NCBI GenBank assembly: GCA_039805565.1
Contig: JBDLTZ010000102.1
Location: 1-55,012, forward strand
DNA length: 55,012 nt
Origin: CALJIC01 sp039805565
Lineage (GTDB): Bacteria; Chloroflexota; Chloroflexia; Chloroflexales; Roseiflexaceae
Reading direction: 5' to 3'
Shown here: piece after piece, positions 17,277-26,882 of the stretch
How the letters are laid out: each line of letters opens with the position of its first letter
How positions within the stretch are numbered: position 1 is the first letter of the stretch
Position numbers and translations under genes: made by a program
Notes under the pieces: generated by a model
What the model was told of the DNA's origin: nothing
Seen by the model: only the letters and a program-made list of their open reading frames with translations
Database searches by the model: none

Positions 17277-18869
17277 TCATTCTTCGCTGTGGCGCCTGAG
17301 CCGGAACAGGCTAGCGTACTCCCCCTCGCGCACGGGCTCCGCCGGGAGCCCGGCCACGCTTCCTGCGTGTCCCACCAGGTACACCGGCCGCTCGGGGTAG
17401 CGCCGTGCCGCCCGCGGTCCCCAGGGGTCGTCGGTGGGCTCCACCACGTCCACCCACACATCGGGGCGCACGCCCTCCACCAGCCGCACGTACTGAAGCG
17501 CCATGCCCTGCTCCCAGTGGGCGATCACCGCCGCGCCGGGGGGCAGGGCCTCCAGCGTGCTCTGCGCGAACTCGCGGTAGAGCCACAGGTGCTGCTTGGC
17601 CGAGACGCGGTAGCGCGTGCCGCCCCAGGCCAGCGTGAGCGCTATCAGAACGCTAAACGCTATACGCTGAACGTTGAACCAGCGGTGCCGGCTGAGGTGC
17701 ATGTGCAGCTGTCCCCCCACCCACCCCCCCACGACACCTACCCCCGCTCCGATCCACAGCGCCCATGGCAGCAGCATCGGCAGGGTGAACACAGGCGCAT
17801 CGCCCACGGCGGGTCCGAGCAGCAGCAGGTAGCCGAGGGTGGAGAAGAAGACCCACGCGGCCGCCGCGAACGCCGCACGCTCCCGCCGGGCCAGCGCCCA
17901 GGACCCGAGCAGGCCGAGCAGGGTGCCGAGCGGGCCGAACTCGAACAGCAGCCGGCGCCCGACCATCCGCAGCGTCTCGAGGGCGGCGGTGGGCTCGGGG
18001 GTGCGGAAGATGCCGCGCCGGACGGTCCCTCCCGTCATCAGGTCCAGCACCTCGCCGTAGCTCCGCGGCGCGCCCCAGAAGTAGTGACGCGGCAGCCCGT
18101 AGTCCTGCCCGTCGAACGGGCCGTGGGCGGCGAACTGCGCCAGCGGGTAGAGCCAGGGGGTGAGGCCCGCGATGAAACAGAGGGCGAGGATGACGAGTGA
18201 CCAAGGGCGACGGACCGGGGACGAAGGACCGGGGACAAAGGACCAAAGGCGACGGACCGGAGACGAAGGTCTTTCGTCTTTCGTCTTTGCCCAGAGCACA
18301 GCCGCGGCCAGCAGCGGGAGCGCAGTGATCGCGAACAGGCCGTGATGGCTGAAGCCGAGCCCGCCGATGAAGGCGGGCAGCCGCAAGCGTCGCCCATCGG
18401 TGCTTGCAGTGTGCTCGTCGGTCGTCGGTCGCCGGTCGTGCGAGAGGGCCAGCCCGAGCGCGACCATCAGCAGCGCCAGCAGTGCGTAGACCTCGGCGAG
18501 GGTCGCGGCGTTCCAGAGACCAGGCGCGAGGCCGAGGGCGAGCGCCGTGGCTGTGGCCGGTCCGGTGGCGCCGAGCACGCGGCGCGCGAGGAGAAAGAAC
18601 AGGGCCACCGCGAGCGCCGCGCAGAGCGAGGAGAGCAGGGTAACACGCCAGGCCAGCTCGCCGAAGGGCAGCAGGCGCGTCGTGAGGTGGGCGAGCATGG
18701 TGTAGAGCGGGTAGGTGGTGGGGTGGGCCACGCCGAGGAGCGTGGCCGCCAGCTGGAACTCTGCCGAGTCGCCGGAGAGCACGCTCGGCGCGGCGGTGGC
18801 GGCGTAGAGCGCGAGGAAGCCCACAAAGAGGGCGAGAGTGATGAGGCGGGGAGCGTGCGGCACCTTCAC
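17277..18869 (-). CDS. DUF2723-family membrane glycosyltransferase-like protein
   Basis: 530 aa polytopic protein with roughly ten hydrophobic segments. The N-terminal TAAPSVLSGDSAEFQLAA and LGVAHPTTYPLYTMLAHL with a following basic stretch is the DUF2723 signature, a GT-C-like fold in which the conserved acidic residue of SGDSAEF is thought to be catalytic. The soluble C-terminus (VIAHWEQGMALQYVRLVEGVRPDVWV) is also typical. It probably transfers a sugar from a polyprenyl donor outside the membrane. Three internal stretches (about residues 145-151, 194-224 and 397-407) are encoded by heptad repeats yet leave the frame open. The GTG start overlaps the stop of the upstream gene (GTGA), implying translational coupling. 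Confidence 0.85.
   Translation of the reverse strand: MKVPHAPRLITLALFVGFLALYAATAAPSVLSGDSAEFQLAATLLGVAHPTTYPLYTMLAHLTTRLLPFGELAWRVTLLSSLCAALAVALFFLLARRVLGATGPATATALALGLAPGLWNAATLAEVYALLALLMVALGLALSHDRRPTTDEHTASTDGRRLRLPAFIGGLGFSHHGLFAITALPLLAAAVLWAKTKDERPSSPVRRLWSFVPGPSSPVRRPWSLVILALCFIAGLTPWLYPLAQFAAHGPFDGQDYGLPRHYFWGAPRSYGEVLDLMTGGTVRRGIFRTPEPTAALETLRMVGRRLLFEFGPLGTLLGLLGSWALARRERAAFAAAAWVFFSTLGYLLLLGPAVGDAPVFTLPMLLPWALWIGAGVGVVGGWVGGQLHMHLSRHRWFNVQRIAFSVLIALTLAWGGTRYRVSAKQHLWLYREFAQSTLEALPPGAAVIAHWEQGMALQYVRLVEGVRPDVWVDVVEPTDDPWGPRAARRYPERPVYLVGHAGSVAGLPAEPVREGEYASLFRLRRHSEE
17649..17680. repeat. Heptad repeat inside DUF2723 gene (AACGCTA type)
   Basis: Units AACGCTA, AACGCTA, TACGCTG, AACGTTG and AACC in strict 7-bp phase. 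The unit matches the intergenic repeats at 17224, 26883 and 29574 but lies in coding sequence. Confidence 0.85.
18199..18289. repeat. 13-unit heptad array inside DUF2723 gene
   Basis: Thirteen consecutive 7-bp units: GACCAAG, GGCGACG, GACCGGG, GACGAAG, GACCGGG, GACAAAG, GACCAAA, GGCGACG, GACCGGA, GACGAAG, then GTCTTTC twice and GTCTTTG. The first ten start with purine-rich GRC and the last three are their complement type, so the end can fold back. It encodes about 30 residues of a loop between transmembrane helices. Confidence 0.9.
18418..18438. repeat. Heptad repeat inside DUF2723 gene (TCGGTCG)
   Basis: TCGGTCG, TCGGTCG and CCGGTCG in tandem, encoding the HDRRPTT part of a cytoplasmic or periplasmic loop. 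It resembles the lysA insertion. Confidence 0.85.
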
Positions 18870-19708
18870 CGTCCCTTGTCGCCGCCGTCGTGCATGGCCC
18901 GCTTCAGGGCGGCCGCGAGCGGATTGTCGTCGTCGGACTCCTCCTCGGGCGACTCTGTGGAGTAGGCGTAGCGCTCGGGCTCCTCGTCGGCCGGCTGGTC
19001 GGCGTCCTCGGCAGGCTCGTCGTCCTGGTCCCAGACGAGGTGCAGGTTCTCGGCGCCCGCCAGCGCGATGATGTCGTCCACCGAGAAGCGGATGAGGCTC
19101 ACCACCTGCGGGTCGGGGTCGATCTCAGCGGGCGAGGCGGCGAGCTTCACCCGGGGCAGCTGGGCCAGCACCTCCTCGAGCAGCGGCGGCGGGTCGAGCG
19201 GGACGGTGGGCGTGATGCCGCGAGCGGCCATGTCCTCCAGGCGCTGTCGGAGCTGCTCGCGGGCCTCCTCGTGCGTGCGCGGGATGCCGGTGTCCACCAG
19301 CAGGATAGTGGTGTAGACGCGGGCGAACAGCATGCGCAGGATGGTCTGCGTGTCGCGCAGCTGCTGGGTGGCCCGGCGCAGGCTGACGGCCTTCTGGCTG
19401 GCCTTGATCTCGAAGGCGTGGACCGTCTTGTGGTCCGGCAGCACTACGGCGTCGAGCTCGCGGTACTTCTTGATCGCGTTGCGGCCACGGTGCTCGAGGT
19501 ACTCGACGATGCGGCGGTCCGAGAGGGTGTAGTGCTGGGCGAGCCAGGTGCGCAGCGCCTCCTCGGCCTCGCCGCCGAACAGGTCGCGGGCGCGCGGCGG
19601 GCGGATGGCGCGCTGGTTCTCGCGCCCGAGCATGATCTGCGCGACGAACGCGCGGTACTGCTTGTCGTTCTCGTCCACGAGGCGCGGGCGAGAGTATTTC
19701 GGTGCCAA
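18866..19708 (-). CDS. Uncharacterised protein with PD-(D/E)XK nuclease-like motif and acidic C-terminus
   Basis: About 280 aa. I prefer a TTG start at 19708, since GGAGG lies 5 nt upstream and the alternative ATG at 19759 would make the N-terminus out of repeat DNA. The segment YRELDAVVLPDHKTVHAFEIKAS carries D86 and E100-I-K102 in the arrangement of PD-(D/E)XK nucleases, and QQLRDTQTILRMLF resembles the helix that follows in that fold. The last 60 residues are strongly acidic (DQDDEPAEDADQPADEEPE). I do not recognise a named family. It overlaps the DUF2723 start by 4 bp. A restriction, repair or non-catalytic structural role are all possible. Confidence 0.65.
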   Translation of the reverse strand: MAPKYSRPRLVDENDKQYRAFVAQIMLGRENQRAIRPPRARDLFGGEAEEALRTWLAQHYTLSDRRIVEYLEHRGRNAIKKYRELDAVVLPDHKTVHAFEIKASQKAVSLRRATQQLRDTQTILRMLFARVYTTILLVDTGIPRTHEEAREQLRQRLEDMAARGITPTVPLDPPPLLEEVLAQLPRVKLAASPAEIDPDPQVVSLIRFSVDDIIALAGAENLHLVWDQDDEPAEDADQPADEEPERYAYSTESPEEESDDDNPLAAALKRAMHDGGDKGR

Positions 19709-19718
19709 GGGGGCCTCC

Positions 19719-19782
19719 AGTCTTGAGCCTTGAGTCTTGAGCTGTGCCCTGGGCCTCAAGACTCAAGACTCACGACTCTCGC
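19719..19782. repeat. Inverted heptad-repeat hairpin (AGTCTTG / CTCAAGA)
   Basis: AGTCTTG, AGCCTTG, AGTCTTG on the left and CTCAAGA, CTCAAGA, CTCACGA, CTCTCGC on the right, separated by a short loop. The arms pair with few mismatches. It lies just after the aldo/keto reductase stop, so it may terminate that gene. Confidence 0.85.
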
Positions 19783-19784
19783 TT

Positions 19785-20756
19785 CTACCAGGCGTAGGCC
19801 TCGGGCGCGGCGCCGCCGGGGCCGGGGAAGATCTCGTCGAGCCGCTTCAGCGTCTCGTCGGCCAGCGTGATCTCGAGCGCGCGCAGGCTGCCGGTGAGCT
19901 GGTCCATGGTGCGCGGGCCGATGATCGGCGCGGCCACCGCGGGGCGCCCGAGCAGCCAGGCGAGCGCGACGTCGGCCGGGCTTTCGCCGAGATCGCGGCA
20001 CAGCCCCTCGTAGGCCTCGAGCTTGGCGCGGTGCTTCTCCACATTCTGCTGGGTGCGCTCGTTGGCGCGGCGCCCCTCGGTGGCCTTCTGCAGCGCCCCG
20101 CCGAGCAGGCCGCCGGCGAGCGGGCTCCAGGGGATGTTGGCGAGCCCGTAGCTCTGGCAGGCGGGGTCGACCTCGAGGTCGATCATGCGGGCGTTGAGGT
20201 TGTACAGGCTCTGCTCGGCCACCAGGCCGAGGAAGTTGCGCGACTTCGCGATCTCGTTGGCCTGTGCGATGTGCCAGCCGGCAAAGTTGCTGCTGCCGAC
20301 GTAGACCACCTTGCCCTCGCGCACGAGCTGCTCCATCGCCTGCCACACCTCCTCCCAGGGGGCGGTGCGGTCGATGTGGTGCATCTGGTACAGGTCGATG
20401 TGGTCGGTCTGGAGGCGGCGCAGGCTCTCCTCGCAGGCGCGCTTGATGTGGTAGGCCGAGAGGCGCGACTCGTTGGGACGGTCGCCCATATTGCCGTAGA
20501 CCTTCGTGGCGAGCACGACCTGCTCGCGGCGGCCGCCGCCCTGGGCGAGCCAGCGGCCGATGATCTCCTCGGTGACGCCCGGGCCGAGCGGGCGGCCGTA
20601 GACGTTGGCGGTGTCGAAGAAGTTGATGCCCAGCTCGAGGGCTTTGTCCATGATCGCGAAGCTGTCTGCCTCGCTGGTGTGCGGGCCGAAGTTCATGGTG
20701 CCCAGGCACAGGCGGCTGACCTTCAGTGCGGTGCGGCCGAGACGCGTGTATTCCAT
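19785..20756 (-). CDS. Aldo/keto reductase
   Basis: NADPH-dependent TIM-barrel oxidoreductase, 323 aa from the ATG at 20756, which has AAGGAG upstream. Catalytic Asp and Tyr appear in FFDTANVYG, Lys in LATKVYG and His in YQMHHID, the AKR tetrad. IPWSPLAGGLLGG and the C-terminal IIGPRTMDQLTGSLRAL are the cofactor-binding parts. The sequence resembles the YajO/YhdN-like or Kvbeta-like groups acting on varied aldehydes; the substrate cannot be assigned. It lies between the TrmJ-like and the PD-(D/E)XK-like genes on the same strand, flanked by heptad repeats on both sides. Confidence 0.93.
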   Translation of the reverse strand: MEYTRLGRTALKVSRLCLGTMNFGPHTSEADSFAIMDKALELGINFFDTANVYGRPLGPGVTEEIIGRWLAQGGGRREQVVLATKVYGNMGDRPNESRLSAYHIKRACEESLRRLQTDHIDLYQMHHIDRTAPWEEVWQAMEQLVREGKVVYVGSSNFAGWHIAQANEIAKSRNFLGLVAEQSLYNLNARMIDLEVDPACQSYGLANIPWSPLAGGLLGGALQKATEGRRANERTQQNVEKHRAKLEAYEGLCRDLGESPADVALAWLLGRPAVAAPIIGPRTMDQLTGSLRALEITLADETLKRLDEIFPGPGGAAPEAYAW

Positions 20757-20775
20757 GGGGGTCTCCTTCATGTGA

Positions 20776-20803
20776 GACGAAGGACGAAGGACAACAGACG
20801 AGG
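20776..20803. repeat. Heptad repeat (GACGAAG)
   Basis: GACGAAG, GACGAAG, GACAACA and GACGAGG in tandem, immediately upstream of the aldo/keto reductase ribosome binding site. Confidence 0.8.
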
Positions 20804-20833
20804 AACCGCTTCATTTTACCACCGGGGCGGCGC

Positions 20834-20882
20834 TCCTTGGTCACTGGTCGGTGGTCATTGGTTGGTGGTCGGTGGTCCTTGG
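20834..20882. repeat. Seven-unit heptad array reaching into trmJ-like 3' end
   Basis: TCCTTGG, TCACTGG, TCGGTGG, TCATTGG, TTGGTGG, TCGGTGG and TCCTTGG in exact phase. The distal part encodes the last eight or so residues of the methyltransferase (tail PPTDQGPPTTNQ), so the stop codon lies within the array. Confidence 0.9.
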
Positions 20883-21646
20883 TCCGTAGGAGGCTTCTGC
20901 CCCGGCTCGACCCCCTTGCGGCGCAGGAAGCGCAGGGTCTCGACGCACATGGCCGTGAGGAGGCGCGTCTCGCGTGCGTCGGGCTCGGCGCGGTGGATGA
21001 GGCCGCGCAGGGTGCGGAGCATGCCCTCGGCGAGGTGGGCCTTGAAGAACTCGACGCCCCAGAGCGCGCGCTCGGCGGCCTGGAAGAGCTGCTCGAGCTC
21101 GGCGGCGGTGGCGGGCGGGTACGGGTGCGGGTGGCGGGTGGGGGCAGAGGCCCCTGCCGCCAGGCGCAGCTCGTAGGACACCAGCAGCAGCGCCTGGGCC
21201 AGGTTGAGCGAGGGGTATGCCGGGTCGGTGGGGATAGTGAGCGCGAGGTGGCAGCGGTCGAGATCCTCGTTCGCCAGGCCGTTGTCCTCGGGGCCGAAGA
21301 GGAGCGCGACCGGGCCGTGCTCGGCGCGCGCCAGCAGACTTGGGGCGGCGTCGCGCGGGGTGCTGACGCGGGCGGCGGCCGTACGGGGGCGGCCGGTCGT
21401 GCCCACGACGAAGGTCACGTCGGCCAGGGCAGCGTCGAGGGTGTCGTGGATTGTGAGGCGCGCCAGGATATCCTCGCTGCGGTGGGCGATGCCGAGGATA
21501 TCGGCGTGGTCGAAGGGCGCTGGCTGGACCAGGCGGAGCCGGCGGAGCCCCATGTTCTTCATGGCGCGTACGGCCGCACCGATGTTGCTCACGCGCTGGG
21601 GGCGGTGGAGCACGACGATCAGGTGTTCGTGCTGCGTCTCGGTCAT
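20855..21646 (-). CDS. TrmH/SpoU-family RNA 2'-O-methyltransferase (TrmJ-like)
   Basis: 263 aa SPOUT methyltransferase that uses SAM to methylate a ribose 2'-OH of RNA. The trefoil-knot motifs are clear: RPQRVSNIGAAVRAMKNMGL (motif 1, with the catalytic Arg region), ALLFGPEDNGLANEDLDRC (motif 2) and IPTDPAYPSLNLAQALLLVSYEL (motif 3). This arrangement is closest to TrmJ, which modifies tRNA position 32, but the RNA target is inferred. The extreme C-terminus is encoded by a heptad array and probably has no function. It begins 11 bp after the histidine kinase stop, so the two are likely co-transcribed. Confidence 0.9.
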   Translation of the reverse strand: MTETQHEHLIVVLHRPQRVSNIGAAVRAMKNMGLRRLRLVQPAPFDHADILGIAHRSEDILARLTIHDTLDAALADVTFVVGTTGRPRTAAARVSTPRDAAPSLLARAEHGPVALLFGPEDNGLANEDLDRCHLALTIPTDPAYPSLNLAQALLLVSYELRLAAGASAPTRHPHPYPPATAAELEQLFQAAERALWGVEFFKAHLAEGMLRTLRGLIHRAEPDARETRLLTAMCVETLRFLRRKGVEPGQKPPTDQGPPTTNQ

Positions 21647-21657
21647 GGTGATCTCGC

Positions 21658-23145
<1,488 letters not shown>

Positions 23146-23236
23146 GGCGTGGTGCTCCGATGAAGGGCAGGGTTATGCCACGCCGCTATACTACCACGCC
23201 CGTGATGCCCAAGCGTTACACATGCACACGTTGCCG

Positions 23237-24055
23237 CTACTTGCCCTTCCCGAGCTCGGCGGAGCGGCGGTAGGCGGCCCAGATCGCGTCGGAGAGGACG
23301 GTGCGGAGGCCACCGCGCTCGAGCTCGTAGACCGCGGCGGCGGTCGTGCCGCCGGGCGAGGTCACAGCGTTGCGCAGCTCGGCGGCGTGCTTGCCGCTCT
23401 GCATCGCGTACATCACCGAGCCGAGCATGGTCTGCTGGGCGAGCTCCTCGGCCATGTAGCGCGGCAGGCCGAGGTGGACGCCGGCGTCGATCATGGCCTC
23501 GAGCACGGTGAAGACGTAGGCCGGGCCGGTGCCGTTGATCGCGGTGGCCATGTCCAGGTAGGTCTCGTCGTCCACGGAGAGCTGGCGGCCGAAGGAGCCG
23601 AGGATTGTGCGGGCCCAGCCGCGCTGCTCCTCGGTGACCTCGGGTGAGGCAGCCCAGACCGTCATGCCCTGGCCAATCTGGGCGGGCGTGTTGGGCATGG
23701 CGCGCACCACGGCCGGGTGGCCGAGGCCCTCGGCGAAGGCGCGGACGGGGGTGCCGGCCAGGATGGAGATCACGAGCTCGCCCTCGCGCAGGGCGCCACG
23801 CAGCTCGGGCAGGATCTTGGGCAGGGTCTGCGGCTTGATGGCGAAGATCGCCACCTGGGCCCAGTGGGCAGCCTCGACGTTGTCCTCGATGGCGCGGATG
23901 CCGTAGAGGCGGGCGATCTCCTCGCGGCGCTCGGGGCGCGGCTCGGTGGCGAGGATCTGGTCGGGGGTGACGAGCTCCTGCTTCAGCAGGCCGCCGATCA
24001 TGGCCTCGCCCATAACTCCGGCGCCGATGACGGCGATGCGTAGGTCTTTTAGCAT
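23237..24055 (-). CDS. proC: Pyrroline-5-carboxylate reductase
   Basis: NAD(P)H-dependent reduction of pyrroline-5-carboxylate to proline, the last step of proline synthesis. 272 aa, full length. The Rossmann loop is VIGAGVMGEAMIGGLL near the N-terminus. RAMPNTPAQIGQGM, INGTGPAYVFTVLEAMIDAGVHLGLPR and the C-terminal signature AVTSPGGTTAAAVYELERGGLRTVLSDAI are all present. The start is an ATG next to a poly-A-like AAGAATGCT context with a weak ribosome binding site. It is downstream of glyA but separated by a duplicated hairpin. Confidence 0.95.
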   Translation of the reverse strand: MLKDLRIAVIGAGVMGEAMIGGLLKQELVTPDQILATEPRPERREEIARLYGIRAIEDNVEAAHWAQVAIFAIKPQTLPKILPELRGALREGELVISILAGTPVRAFAEGLGHPAVVRAMPNTPAQIGQGMTVWAASPEVTEEQRGWARTILGSFGRQLSVDDETYLDMATAINGTGPAYVFTVLEAMIDAGVHLGLPRYMAEELAQQTMLGSVMYAMQSGKHAAELRNAVTSPGGTTAAAVYELERGGLRTVLSDAIWAAYRRSAELGKGK

Positions 24056-24108
24056 TCTTTTTGCTTTGGTTGGTTGTGGTCGGCAACTTCGCTCAGGCTC
24101 GTTGCCGA

Positions 24109-24236
24109 GGGTGGATCTCAGGGAGGGCCAAGCGCTCCCTGGCCCTCCCGCTGCTCACGACTCACACGCTCAGGGTGGATCTCAGGGAGGGCCAAGCGCT
24201 CCCTGGCCCTCCCGCTGCTCACGACTCACACACTCA
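24109..24236. repeat. 64-bp tandem duplication carrying a hairpin twice
   Basis: Two nearly identical 64-bp units (24109-24172 and 24173-24236). Each contains a 10-bp stem GGGAGGGCCA / TGGCCCTCCC around a 9-nt loop and ends in CTCACGACTCACAC. It lies between the glyA stop and the proC start and probably acts as a double terminator for glyA. A degenerate CTCAAGA heptad run follows at 24250-24275. Confidence 0.9.
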
Positions 24237-24276
24237 GCGCTGGGCGCGCCAAGACTCAAGATTAGAGACTCGCGGC

Positions 24277-25599
24277 TTACAGCTGGACGTCGTACCCGTC
24301 GGCGCCGGGGACCGGGAAGCGCTGGCAGAGCGAACGCACCTCCTCCGCCACGCGGCGGTGGGTGTCCTGGTCGTCGATGTTGGTGATCACCTCGTCGATC
24401 CAGGCGGCCACCTGCTCCATCTCGGCCTCGCCCATGCCGCGGGTGGTCATGGCGGGCGTGCCGATGCGGATGCCCGAGGTGAGCAGCGGCGGCTTGTCGT
24501 CGTTGGGGACGGCGTTCATGTTGAGCGTGATGGCCGCGTGGTCGAGCACGGTCATCACCTTCTTGCCGCTGGCATGGGTCTTGGAGCGCAGGTCGATCAG
24601 CATCAGGTGGTTGTCGGTGCCGCCGGAGAGCACGTGGTAGCCGCGGCGGACGAAGGCGGCGGCGAGGGCGCGAGCGTTGGCGATCACCTGGCGCCCGTAC
24701 TCCTCGAAGGCTGGCTGGAGGTTCTCGCCGAAGCCCACCGCCTTGGCGGCCACGACGTGCATGAGCGCGCCGCCCTGGGTGCCGGGGATGACGCTCTTGT
24801 CGAGCACCTCAGACATCATCAGCGTGCGGCCGCTCTTGGCGGCCTTGGCGCCGAAGGGGTTCTCGAAGTCCTGCCCCATCAGGATGATGCCGCCGCGCGG
24901 GCCGCGGAGGGTCTTGTGGGTGGTGGACGTGACGACGTGGGCGTAGGGCACGGGGCTAGGCAGCAGGCCCTTGGCGATCAGGCCGGCGGGGTGCGCGATG
25001 TCGGCGAACAGGAACGCGCCCACCGAGTCGGCGATCTGGCGGAAGATCTTGAAGTCGATCGCGCGTGAGTAGGCGCTGGCGCCCACCGTGATCATCTTGG
25101 GGCGCTCGCGCTCGGCGATCGCGGCCACTTGCTCGTAGTCGATCAGGCCGGTCTCGAGGTCGATGCCGTAGGGGATGAAGCTGTAGACCTGGCCGGAGAA
25201 GTTGACCGGCGAGCCGTGGGTGAGGTGGCCGCCGTGGGCTAGGTTCATGCCCAGCACCTTGTCGCCCGGCTTGAGGAAGGTGTGGTAGACCGAGAAGTTG
25301 GCCTGGGTGCCGGAGTGGGGCTGGACGTTGGCGTAGGCGGCGCCGAAGAGCTGCTTCACCCGCTCGCGGGCCAGGTTCTCCACCTGGTCGACCCACTCGC
25401 AGCCGCCGTAGTAGCGGTTGCCGGGGTAACCCTCGGCGTACTTATTGGTCAGCAGCGAGCCCTGCGCCTCCATCACAGCGCGGCTGGCGTAGTTCTCGCT
25501 GGCGATCAGCTCGAGGCCGTCGCGCTGGCGCCGGGCCTCGCCGGCGATCATCCGCGCCACGTCGGGGTCGCTCTGCCACACGGTGTTGATCACAGACAT
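24277..25599 (-). CDS. glyA: Serine hydroxymethyltransferase
   Basis: PLP enzyme interconverting serine and glycine while loading one-carbon units on tetrahydrofolate; this links to methionine and SAM production by the cluster at 4.6-10.7 kb. 440 aa, slightly longer than most bacterial GlyA. Motifs are LIASENYASRAVMEAQGSLLTNKYAEGYPGN (written in parts: LIASENYAS, NKYAEGYPG), NVQPHSGTQAN, FADIAHPAGLIA and the PLP lysine in STTHKTLRGPRGG. GAAAGGAGAT precedes the ATG. It is divergent from dnaN across a 148-bp gap with a TATAAT box for each gene. Confidence 0.97.
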   Translation of the reverse strand: MSVINTVWQSDPDVARMIAGEARRQRDGLELIASENYASRAVMEAQGSLLTNKYAEGYPGNRYYGGCEWVDQVENLARERVKQLFGAAYANVQPHSGTQANFSVYHTFLKPGDKVLGMNLAHGGHLTHGSPVNFSGQVYSFIPYGIDLETGLIDYEQVAAIAERERPKMITVGASAYSRAIDFKIFRQIADSVGAFLFADIAHPAGLIAKGLLPSPVPYAHVVTSTTHKTLRGPRGGIILMGQDFENPFGAKAAKSGRTLMMSEVLDKSVIPGTQGGALMHVVAAKAVGFGENLQPAFEEYGRQVIANARALAAAFVRRGYHVLSGGTDNHLMLIDLRSKTHASGKKVMTVLDHAAITLNMNAVPNDDKPPLLTSGIRIGTPAMTTRGMGEAEMEQVAAWIDEVITNIDDQDTHRRVAEEVRSLCQRFPVPGADGYDVQL

Positions 25600-25625
25600 A
25601 GCATCTCCTTTCGATTTCGCGCGTC

Positions 25626-25631
25626 ATTATA
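25626..25631 (-). promoter_or_regulatory. Putative glyA -10 box
   Basis: TATAAT on the minus strand preceded by GG rather than TG, 27 bp upstream of the glyA ATG; no -35 match. The leader would be about 20 nt. Confidence 0.5.
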
Positions 25632-25683
25632 CCCGACTGCGGGGGCAGCAGGGCTGCACTGGAGGCCGGCTGGCCGCGAGATA

Positions 25684-25692
25684 TGCTATAAT
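25684..25692 (+). promoter_or_regulatory. Putative dnaN extended -10 promoter
   Basis: TGCTATAAT with the hexamer at 25687-25692, 55 bp before the dnaN start, no clear -35. It has the same TGC-TATAAT form as the boxes at 10765 and 10809. Confidence 0.6.
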
Positions 25693-25747
25693 TCACTACT
25701 CCAAAGAAGTGTGAAATACCGCCTCCTCGCCAGAAGGAGCCTTTCGT

Positions 25748-26881
25748 ATGAAGCTGTCCTGTCTCCAGGAAAACCTCAAGCGCGGCCTCTCGATCGTGAG
25801 CCACGCCGTTGCCGGTAAGAGCACGCTCCCGGTGCTGTCCAATATTTTGCTCGCCACCGACGACGGGCGGCTCAAGCTGGCCGCTACGAATCTGGAGATC
25901 GGGATCACTTGCTGGATCGGCGCTAAGATTGAGGGTGAGGGGGCTGTGACAGTGCCGGCCAAGCTGTTGGCCGACGTGGTGAGCAGCCTGCCGAACGACA
26001 AGATCACCATCTCGCTCGACGCGCGGACGCAGACGATCAACCTGACCTGCGCCCGCTTCGAGACGAACATCAAGGGCATCGAGTCGGAGGAGTTCCCGGT
26101 GATCCCGACGGTGTCGGACCGCGCGCCGAGCGCGTCGTTCCCGCCGGAGCTGCTGCGCGAGGCGATCGACCAGATCGCGTTCGCCGCCGCTACCGACGAC
26201 ACGCGGCCGGTGCTCACCGGCGTGCTGGTGCGCCTGAAGGGTAACCGGGCCACGTTCGCGGCGGCGGACGGGTTCCGCCTGGCGCAGCGCGCGGTGGAGC
26301 TGCCGGAGCCGGTCGCGGATGCCCAGGAGCTGATCATCCCGGCGCGCGCGCTGGCCGAGCTCTCGCGGATCATCGGCGACGCCCAGGGGCCGGTGGAGCT
26401 GACGGTGACGCCCGGCGGCGGGCAGGTGCTGTTCCACACCGAGAACATCGACCTGGTCTCGCGGCTGATCGACGGCAAGTACCCGGATATCGAGCGGGTG
26501 ATCCCGGCGAGCCACATGACGCGGACCGTGCTTGAGACGGCCGACCTCGCCAAGGCGGTGAAGCTGGCCTCCTACTTCGCCAACGCGTCGGCGAATATCG
26601 TGCGCATCATGATGGAGTCAGGTGGTGACCTGGGCCCGGGCCGGCTGACGATCAGCGCGAACGCGGCCGAGGTGGGGGACAACAAAGGTCAGGTGGACGG
26701 CATGGTGCACGGCGAGGGCGGGCAGATCGCGCTCAACGTAAAGTTCCTGGCCGACGCGATCAATGCGATCAAGACGCCGCAGATCGCGCTGGAGACGCAG
26801 ACGCAGCAGAATCCGGCGGTCTTCCGGCCGGTGGGCGCCGAGGGCTACGTGCACATCGTGATGCCAATGACGGTGCGGTAG
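25748..26881 (+). CDS. dnaN: DNA polymerase III sliding clamp, beta subunit
   Basis: Ring-forming processivity clamp that tethers DNA polymerase III and other replication and repair proteins to DNA. 377 aa, three repeated clamp domains: MKLSCLQENLKRGLSIVSHAV, LPVLSNILL, FPVIPTVSD, DDTRPVLTGVLVRL and the C-terminal GYVHIVMPMTVR, the peptide-binding pocket end. AGAAGGAG precedes the ATG. In many bacteria dnaN follows dnaA near oriC; here its neighbours are glyA and unrelated genes, so it marks no origin. A perfect hairpin follows the stop. Confidence 0.97.
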   Translation: MKLSCLQENLKRGLSIVSHAVAGKSTLPVLSNILLATDDGRLKLAATNLEIGITCWIGAKIEGEGAVTVPAKLLADVVSSLPNDKITISLDARTQTINLTCARFETNIKGIESEEFPVIPTVSDRAPSASFPPELLREAIDQIAFAAATDDTRPVLTGVLVRLKGNRATFAAADGFRLAQRAVELPEPVADAQELIIPARALAELSRIIGDAQGPVELTVTPGGGQVLFHTENIDLVSRLIDGKYPDIERVIPASHMTRTVLETADLAKAVKLASYFANASANIVRIMMESGGDLGPGRLTISANAAEVGDNKGQVDGMVHGEGGQIALNVKFLADAINAIKTPQIALETQTQQNPAVFRPVGAEGYVHIVMPMTVR

Positions 26882-26882
26882 C

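Noticed and set aside
18199..18289. Heptad arrays as a CRISPR
   Set aside because: Units are 7 bp with no spacers of constant length and no cas genes.
25748..26881. dnaN as a marker of the replication origin
   Set aside because: No dnaA, recF or gyrB neighbours and no cluster of DnaA boxes seen nearby.
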